NCBI RefSeq assembly: GCF_015864665.1
Contig: NZ_JADYWU010000001.1
Coordinates: forward strand, 1,736,001-1,800,000
Length of the DNA: 64,000 nt
Source: Salinibacterium sp. SWN167
GTDB lineage: Bacteria > Actinomycetota > Actinomycetes > Actinomycetales > Microbacteriaceae
Reading direction: 5' to 3'
The position numbers and the translations under genes are program-made. Shown piece by piece: positions 58,416 to 64,000 of the stretch. The number at the start of each line of letters is the position of its first letter. The first letter of the stretch is position 1. The notes under the pieces were generated by a model, which was not told the origin of the DNA, did no database searches, and saw only the letters and a program-made list of their open reading frames with translations.

Positions 58416-60509
58416 CTAGACGGCGTCCAGAGAATCGCGTGCAGCGGCCACAACGGCCTCGGTGGTGATTCCAAACTCACGGAACAGAGTCTTGTAGTCG
58501 GCGGATGCTCCGAAGTGATCGATCGAGATGCTGCGACCTGCGTCGCCAACGTACTCGCGCCATCCGGTGGATACTCCTGCTTCCACCGATACGCGTGCAC
58601 GCACTGTAGAAGGCAAAACGGACTCGCGGTATTCCGCGGTCTGCTCTGCGAACCATTCAAGGCTAGGAGCGGATACGACGCGCGCGTTGATTCCGTCAGC
58701 CTTGAGCGTCTCGCGGGCTTCCACAGCGAGCTGCACTTCAGAACCGGTGGCAATCAGGATGACGTCCGGAGTCCCGTTCGGCGCTTCAGCGAGCACGTAG
58801 GCTCCCTTGGCTACATTCGCCGCGGAAGCGAAGGTCTCACCGGACGCGTCTGCATCCCCACGATCGAATGTGGGCACGTTTTGGCGGGTGAGGGCGATAC
58901 CCGCTGGGCCGTTACGACGCTCAAGGATGGTCTTCCACGCCCACGCGGTCTCGTTGGCGTCGGCTGGCCGAACAACATCCATGCCAGGAATCATTCGCAA
59001 GCTGGCAAGCTGCTCGATCGGCTGGTGAGTAGGACCGTCTTCGCCGAGGGCGATCGAGTCGTGAGTCCATACGAAGATCGACGGCACACCCATGAGAGCG
59101 GCCAGTCGAACGGCAGGACGCATGTAGTCGCTGAAGATCAGGAACGTTCCGCCGAAAGCGCGAGTGTTTCCGTGAAGAACAATGCCATTGATGATTGCAC
59201 CCATGGCGTGCTCACGGATACCGAAGTGAAGTACGCGACCGTACTCGTTTCCGCTCCATTCGCCGGTGGAGTGTTCGCTCGGAACGAACGACTTCGCTCC
59301 GGCAATGGTGGTGAGGTTCGACTCGGCGAGGTCAGCAGAACCGCCCCACAGCTCGGGCATGATGGCGCCGATTGCGCCGAGTACCTTGCCGCTTGCTGCA
59401 CGAGTCGAGACATCTTTGCCTGCTTCGAACTGGGGGAGTGCTTCTTCGACGCCCTCAGGCAATGCACCAGAGAGGACACGGTCGAGCAGAGTCTTGCGCT
59501 CGGGGTTTGCCGCAGCCCACTTGTCGAAGGATTCTGTCCACTCAGCGCGCTGTTGCTTTCCACGGTCAATAGCTTGACGCGTGTGAGAGATAACGTCGTC
59601 GTCGACGACGAAGCTCTGCTCGGGGTCGAAGCCGAGAGCCTTCTTTGTGCCAGCAAGTTCTTCAGCGCCTAGGGCGGATCCGTGGATCTTTCCGGTGTTC
59701 TGCTTGCTGGGGGCTGGCCAACCGATGATGGTGCGGAGAATAATGAGCGACGGCTGGTCGGTGACGGCCTTGGCGTCTTCGATCGCGGCGTTGAGCGCCT
59801 CGACGTCTTCGACGTACTCGCCAGTCTTCTTCCAGTCAACGACCTGAACGTGCCAGTTGTAGGCCTCGTAGCGCATCTGCACATTTTCGGTGAAAGCGAT
59901 GTTGGTGTCGTCTTCAATAGAGATCTGGTTGCTGTCGTAGATAGCAATGAGGTTGCCGAGCTTCTGGTGACCGGCAAGCGAGGAAGCTTCTGCCGACACG
60001 CCTTCTTGAAGGTCGCCATCGCCCGCGATGACATAGACGAAGTGGTCGAAGGGGCTCGTGCCTGCTTCGGCCTCGGGATCAAACAATCCACGCTCGTAGC
60101 GTGCCGCGTAAGCGAAGCCGACAGACGAGGCGATGCCTTGACCGAGAGGGCCGGTGGTGATTTCTACGCCCTTGGTGTGGCCGTACTCGGGGTGTCCCGG
60201 AGTGAGCGAACCCCACGTGCGTAGAGCCTTGAGGTCATCGAGTTCAAGCCCGTAACCGGCAAGGTACAACTGAACGTACTGAGTGAGCGAGCTGTGGCCC
60301 ACCGAGAGGATGAACCGGTCACGGCCAATCCACTGATCGTCGCTTGGATCGCGACGCATCACCTTCTGAAAGAGCAAGTACGCTGCAGGCGCCAAACTCA
60401 TCGCGGTACCGGGGTGACCGTTACCTACCTTCTCAACAGCATCTGCCGCCAGAATTCGAGCGGTGTCTACCGCTTTGTTGTCGATGTGATCCCATTGAAA
60501 AGCTGCCAT
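58416..60509 (-). CDS. tkt: Transketolase
   Basis: Tkt transfers two-carbon units with thiamine diphosphate. The 697-residue protein has LSVGHSSLTQYVQLYLAG, the ThDP motif GDGDLQEGVSAEASSLAG...YDSNQISIEDDT, and the pyrimidine domain FGIREHAMGAIINGIVLHG with Glu. THDSIALGEDGPTHQPIEQL follows. It is the first gene of the operon; the leader before it is about 150 nt and contains a hairpin. Confidence 0.97.
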   Translation of the reverse strand: MAAFQWDHIDNKAVDTARILAADAVEKVGNGHPGTAMSLAPAAYLLFQKVMRRDPSDDQWIGRDRFILSVGHSSLTQYVQLYLAGYGLELDDLKALRTWGSLTPGHPEYGHTKGVEITTGPLGQGIASSVGFAYAARYERGLFDPEAEAGTSPFDHFVYVIAGDGDLQEGVSAEASSLAGHQKLGNLIAIYDSNQISIEDDTNIAFTENVQMRYEAYNWHVQVVDWKKTGEYVEDVEALNAAIEDAKAVTDQPSLIILRTIIGWPAPSKQNTGKIHGSALGAEELAGTKKALGFDPEQSFVVDDDVISHTRQAIDRGKQQRAEWTESFDKWAAANPERKTLLDRVLSGALPEGVEEALPQFEAGKDVSTRAASGKVLGAIGAIMPELWGGSADLAESNLTTIAGAKSFVPSEHSTGEWSGNEYGRVLHFGIREHAMGAIINGIVLHGNTRAFGGTFLIFSDYMRPAVRLAALMGVPSIFVWTHDSIALGEDGPTHQPIEQLASLRMIPGMDVVRPADANETAWAWKTILERRNGPAGIALTRQNVPTFDRGDADASGETFASAANVAKGAYVLAEAPNGTPDVILIATGSEVQLAVEARETLKADGINARVVSAPSLEWFAEQTAEYRESVLPSTVRARVSVEAGVSTGWREYVGDAGRSISIDHFGASADYKTLFREFGITTEAVVAAARDSLDAV

Positions 60510-60539
60510 GAGAATAATGACCCTTCTGCAAGCGAAGTG

Positions 60540-60559
60540 CCTAGCCAGAAATGGCTAGG
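60540..60559 (-). promoter_or_regulatory. 8-bp hairpin in tkt 5' leader
   Basis: Minus-strand CCTAGCCA (60559-60552), loop TTTC, TGGCTAGG (60547-60540) form a perfect hairpin 30-50 nt before the tkt ATG. It could influence mRNA stability or translation; no known riboswitch was recognised. Confidence 0.4.
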
Positions 60560-60662
60560 GCACGTGAACGACCCGCCACACACCATCATTGGCTCGGTCA
60601 GTGGTTTTGCCGTAGTGCACTGGTGGTGCGCGCGAGCATGCCACCGACAGGCGGGCACCCCA

Positions 60663-60668
60663 AGTATA
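60663..60668 (-). promoter_or_regulatory. Possible -10 element of the tkt operon
   Basis: The minus strand reads TATACT at 60668-60663, giving a start near 60656 and a leader of about 147 nt to tkt. No convincing -35 was seen. The rest of the 60510-60744 gap holds only the hairpin and the ctaB -10. Confidence 0.4.
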
Positions 60669-60731
60669 GGGAACCCGGTACATGATCGCTTCCTTACTAC
60701 GGTGACGGTCAGCACATTTTGATATGCGGTT

Positions 60732-60737
60732 TAGAAT
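60732..60737 (+). promoter_or_regulatory. -10 element, apparently leaderless ctaB promoter
   Basis: TAGAAT lies seven bases before the ATG at 60745 and overlaps the beginning of the longer ORF (ATG 60724), which argues for 60745 as the real start. Confidence 0.5.
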
Positions 60738-60744
60738 CGTAGAT

Positions 60745-61665
60745 ATGGATGTCACTTTAGAAGCCCCCACGCAGCAGCAACGCATTGGCATCCTTCGCAA
60801 GATTCGCGCCTACGTTGCGCTCACGAAACCTCGGGTTATTGAGCTTCTGCTCGTCACCACGGTGCCTGTCATGGTGCTTGCCGCTGGCGGCATCCCTAAT
60901 CTGTGGCTGGTATTGGCCACGTTGGTTGGCGGAATTCTCAGCGCATCCTCGGCTAATGCGTTCAACTGCTACATCGACCGCGACATCGATCGCATCATGG
61001 CCCGCACCAAGAACCGACCGCTCGTGACGGGCGAACTCAGCGACCGCGAAGCTCTTCTCTTTGCGTGGATCAGCGGGGTGGGCTCGGTTGTATGGCTTGG
61101 TGTGCTCACCAACTGGCTTGCAGCCGCACTGTCGCTGTTCGCGATCCTTTTCTACGTTTTCGTTTACACGCTCCTCTTGAAGCGTCGCACTCCACAGAAC
61201 ATCATCTGGGGCGGCATCGCTGGCTGCATGCCCGTACTTATCGGCTGGGCAGCCGTCACCAACGATCTTTCTTGGGCAGCCTGGATCTTGTTTGCTGTGG
61301 TCTTCTTGTGGACGCCGCCGCACTACTGGCCGCTGTCAATGAAATACCGTGCTGAATACCAATCGGTTGGCGTTCCCATGCTTGCCGTTGTTCGTGGCCG
61401 TGCGGCCGTCGGCCTTCAGGTAATCCTCTACGCGTGGGCAACCGTCGCGTGTTCACTGCTGCTGGTACCTGTCGCTGACATGGGTATCGTTTACACGCTC
61501 GTTGCGACCCTGAGCGGTGCGTGGTTCATCATCGAATCGCACCGGTTGTACTCGACGGCGATCCGCCACGGTGAGGTCAAGGCCATGCGTGTATTCCACA
61601 GTTCGATCAGCTACCTGACGTTGGTATTCCTTGCCGTCGGCATCGACCCCCTGCTGCCGTTCTAA
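60745..61665 (+). CDS. ctaB: Protoheme IX farnesyltransferase (heme O synthase)
   Basis: CtaB adds a farnesyl group to heme B, giving heme O for cytochrome oxidase. The 306-residue membrane protein of the UbiA family has about eight hydrophobic segments. It has [17 protein letters not shown] and the prenyl-diphosphate motif [23 protein letters not shown] near residues 71-93. I prefer ATG 60745 ([13 protein letters not shown]) because a -10-like TAGAAT sits seven bases upstream; ATG 60724 would add seven residues. It is convergent with ctaA, which makes the next product. Confidence 0.95.
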   Translation: MDVTLEAPTQQQRIGILRKIRAYVALTKPRVIELLLVTTVPVMVLAAGGIPNLWLVLATLVGGILSASSANAFNCYIDRDIDRIMARTKNRPLVTGELSDREALLFAWISGVGSVVWLGVLTNWLAAALSLFAILFYVFVYTLLLKRRTPQNIIWGGIAGCMPVLIGWAAVTNDLSWAAWILFAVVFLWTPPHYWPLSMKYRAEYQSVGVPMLAVVRGRAAVGLQVILYAWATVACSLLLVPVADMGIVYTLVATLSGAWFIIESHRLYSTAIRHGEVKAMRVFHSSISYLTLVFLAVGIDPLLPF

Positions 61666-61698
61666 CGAACTCAGCACCAGCGAGTCACGCGCGACGAA

Positions 61699-62634
61699 CT
61701 AGCGCGCGGCCACTGTTTTCTCTTCGGCGGCTGCCCGTTGATTGACGCTCGGGCGAAGCGAGAGCACTACTGCCGTCATAGCGGCAGCAATGGCACAGGC
61801 AAGAACCATGTGGCTGCCAACCAATAGGATCGGCAGCCCACTGCGCGACTGGATGATTCCGATCGTCGCTTGAATAACTTCAAGCACGAGCAGAATGAGA
61901 GCGAAGTCCATGATGCGGCGGTGGCCTGATCTGGCAAGCAGAATTACAAGCGCGAGGGTCGCAGCGAGTAGCGCGTAGCCAGGCCAGCTGTGTACATGCT
62001 GCAGGATGCCCGCATCCAAACCATTGCGCGCTGTGCCGTCGTCACCCGCGTGCGGTCCAGCACCGGTCGTCAGGATGCCGGCGATGATCGTGAGCGCAAC
62101 AAACAGGCTGGTCACATGGGTCAGGATCATGATGGGGCGCGACACTTCAAGCGTGCTTCCGCGCAATCCGGTCCAGACTCGGTACACAAGTGCAGCACTC
62201 ACCGCGACCAGGATTGCTGAGATGGCGTAATGCACGCCCACGATGCTGGGATCGAGCTGAACTCGCACGGAAAGGCCGCCGATGAGGCCCTGCAACACTG
62301 TGCCGCCGAGAATCACGAGCGCAAGCGCCATCAGGTCGCGACGTTCACGGCGGATTCGCAGCAGCATCAGAACCATGAGAATCGCGACGAATCCGACGAT
62401 TATCGACAACAGCCGATTGCCAAACTCGATGGCGCCGTGCACCCCCATCTCCGGGGTTGCGATAAGAGAGGCGTCGGTGCAGAGCGGCCAGGTGGGGCAT
62501 CCGAGCCCCGAACCGGTCAATCGAACGGCGCCGCCCGTCGCCACGATCAGTATTTGAATGACGAGCGTAGCCACCGCAAAAAATTTCACTCGAGCGTCTA
62601 CAGATTGGGGCAATCGTGCGATGACGGCATTCAC
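61699..62634 (-). CDS. ctaA: Heme A synthase (COX15/CtaA family)
   Basis: CtaA oxidises heme O to heme A. The 311-residue membrane protein has about eight transmembrane helices. Family features are [40 protein letters not shown] (conserved His) and [18 protein letters not shown] glycine- and acid-rich loop ([19 protein letters not shown]) precedes the third conserved His region. GTG at 62634 has a strong AGGAGGT site seven bases before it, so I prefer it to the upstream ATG at 62700. Confidence 0.93.
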   Translation of the reverse strand: MNAVIARLPQSVDARVKFFAVATLVIQILIVATGGAVRLTGSGLGCPTWPLCTDASLIATPEMGVHGAIEFGNRLLSIIVGFVAILMVLMLLRIRRERRDLMALALVILGGTVLQGLIGGLSVRVQLDPSIVGVHYAISAILVAVSAALVYRVWTGLRGSTLEVSRPIMILTHVTSLFVALTIIAGILTTGAGPHAGDDGTARNGLDAGILQHVHSWPGYALLAATLALVILLARSGHRRIMDFALILLVLEVIQATIGIIQSRSGLPILLVGSHMVLACAIAAAMTAVVLSLRPSVNQRAAAEEKTVAAR

Positions 62635-62879
62635 GGCCGTACCTCCTGTTATTTCGGGCTTCTGCCTGTAGAATGGATTGCGTTCAGGAACACAGCCCAC
62701 GCCGGGAAGTCAATGTTGACAGCGGGATAATCTCTCGCTTGTCCTGTTTCAGTCTAAGTTCGCCCGCGCAGTGTTGTGACACAGCGCACGCGGCCCCACT
62801 AAATATTCCCGGCAAAGTGCTGTGCGAAGGAATGCCAACGCAGCCACCTTGGTTGATAGGGGCAGGAAAAGAGGTACCA

Positions 62880-64000
62880 ATGTCCGACGTGCTGATCGAT
62901 CGTCCGGAACTCAATGGCATGGGCCAGTATGAGTTTGGCTGGGCTGACTCCGACGTTGCGGGAGCCTCTGCGCGACGGGGCATCAACGAAGAGGTCGTTC
63001 GCGACATCTCTACGCTTAAGAATGAGCCCGAATCTATGCTCAAATTGCGTCTCAAGGGCCTCGAGCTCTTCGGTCGCAAACCGATGCCGAAGTGGGGCGC
63101 CGACTTGTCGGGCATCGACTTCGACAACATCAAATACTTTGTGCGCTCCACTGAAAAGCAGGCGCAGACGTGGGAAGACCTTCCCGCCGATATTCGCGAT
63201 ACTTACGAGAAGCTGGGTATTCCGGAGGCTGAGCGTAACCGTCTAGTTTCCGGCGTTGCTGCACAGTATGAGTCGGAGGTTGTTTTCCACTCGATCAACG
63301 CCGAGCTCGAAGCCAAGGGCGTCATCTTCATGGACACCGACACGGCGCTGCGCGAGCACCCCGAGTTCTTTGAGGAGTACTTCGGCACTGTGATTCCCGC
63401 CGGCGACAACAAGTTCGCTGCGCTGAACACCGCCGTGTGGTCGGGTGGTTCCTTCGTTTACGTGCCCAAGGGCGTCCACGTTGAGATCCCGCTTCAGGCC
63501 TACTTCCGTATCAACACGGAGAACATGGGCCAATTTGAACGCACTCTGATCATCGCTGATGAAGGTTCGTACGTTCACTACATCGAGGGCTGCACCGCTC
63601 CGATCTACAAGTCTGACTCCCTGCACTCTGCGGTTGTCGAAATTATCGTGAAGAAGGACGCTCGAGTTCGCTACACGACGATTCAAAACTGGTCGAACAA
63701 CGTATACAACCTCGTCACCAAGCGTGCGATCGCTCACGAGGGCGCAACCATGGAGTGGATCGACGGAAACATCGGTTCCAAGGTCACGATGAAGTACCCG
63801 TCTATCTACCTCGTGGGGGAGCATGCCAAGGGCGAAACCCTTTCGGTTGCCTTCGCGGGCCCCGGTCAGCACCAAGACGCCGGAGCCAAGATGATCCACA
63901 TGGCGCCATACACGACCTCATCGATCGTCTCGAAGTCTGTCGCCCGTGGTGGCGGGCGCGCTGGCTACCGTGGAGAAGTCCGCGTTGACGAGAAGGCCCA
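62880..64000 (+). CDS. sufB: Fe-S cluster assembly protein SufB (3' end outside window)
   Basis: SufB is the scaffold component of the SUF iron-sulfur assembly complex with SufC and SufD. About 373 residues are visible and the frame is open at the window end. It starts [20 protein letters not shown] with AGGAAAAGAGG upstream. Conserved blocks include [39 protein letters not shown] and [11 protein letters not shown], ending in [17 protein letters not shown]. The 245-nt gap from ctaA (62635-62879) holds the ctaA ribosome binding site and probably divergent promoters, but no element I can assign with confidence; no sufR-type regulator gene is present there. Confidence 0.96.
   Translation, partial: MSDVLIDRPELNGMGQYEFGWADSDVAGASARRGINEEVVRDISTLKNEPESMLKLRLKGLELFGRKPMPKWGADLSGIDFDNIKYFVRSTEKQAQTWEDLPADIRDTYEKLGIPEAERNRLVSGVAAQYESEVVFHSINAELEAKGVIFMDTDTALREHPEFFEEYFGTVIPAGDNKFAALNTAVWSGGSFVYVPKGVHVEIPLQAYFRINTENMGQFERTLIIADEGSYVHYIEGCTAPIYKSDSLHSAVVEIIVKKDARVRYTTIQNWSNNVYNLVTKRAIAHEGATMEWIDGNIGSKVTMKYPSIYLVGEHAKGETLSVAFAGPGQHQDAGAKMIHMAPYTTSSIVSKSVARGGGRAGYRGEVRVDEKA

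Overview
The window is a 64 kb stretch of chromosomal core genome from a high-G+C Gram-positive bacterium. Gene content and order (carB-pyrF-gmk-rpoZ-coaBC-metK-priA-fmt-rsmB-rpe; hisF-hisI-trpE-trpC-trpB-trpA-lgt; uvrA-uvrC-rapZ-whiA; tkt-tal-pgi-zwf-opcA-pgl; an RbpA gene; frequent GTG starts; apparently leaderless genes) point to Actinobacteria. The protein sequences look most like Microbacteriaceae (Salinibacterium/Leifsonia-like), but I cannot fix the genus. I see no rRNA, prophage, insertion sequence, CRISPR array, toxin-antitoxin pair or defence island. The region is dense: genes often overlap by 4-13 nt and no gene-free stretch exceeds about 300 nt.

Layout. (1) 1-11.5 kb, plus strand: the 3' part of carB, then pyrF, a guanylate kinase fused to a mycobacterial-type integration host factor domain, rpoZ, coaBC, metK, a helicase-dead type priA, fmt, rsmB and rpe. 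These cover pyrimidine, GMP, CoA and SAM synthesis, translation initiation, rRNA modification and replication restart. (2) 11.5-26.7 kb, plus: an FKBP prolyl isomerase, hisE, hisG, hisF, hisI, trpE, two small membrane proteins, trpC, trpB, trpA, lgt, gltB and gltD, a His/Trp/glutamate amino-acid block. (3) 26.7-34.5 kb: a CAC trinucleotide repeat, pyk, a double terminator, tRNA-Leu(CAA) (minus), an ANTAR response regulator, a hotdog thioesterase (minus), polA, an HPr protein, a 14-bp tandem repeat and a DUF885 peptidase-like gene. (4) 34.5-47.7 kb: rpsA, a DUF4126 membrane protein (minus), coaE, uvrB, a glycosyltransferase (minus), uvrA, uvrC, rapZ and whiA, which centres on nucleotide excision repair. 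(5) 47.7-52.3 kb: sodA, gap, pgk, tpiA, secG and rbpA (lower glycolysis), closed by a perfect 16-bp bidirectional terminator. (6) 52.3-60.5 kb, minus: an operon tkt-tal-pgi-zwf-opcA-pgl for the pentose phosphate pathway. (7) 60.5-64 kb: ctaB (plus) and ctaA (minus), which convert heme B to heme A, and the 5' part of sufB (Fe-S assembly), cut by the window end.

Most of this is conserved housekeeping. The points I would look at again are: the mIHF-Gmk fusion; a (CAC)14 tract just after the gltD amber stop, in frame so that read-through would add a His14 tail, and directly upstream of the pyk ribosome binding site; a repeated TANNNT-N6/7-start-codon arrangement implying leaderless transcription at about eight genes; a 14-bp tandem repeat after the HPr gene; and the absence of a yvcK-type gene between rapZ and whiA.
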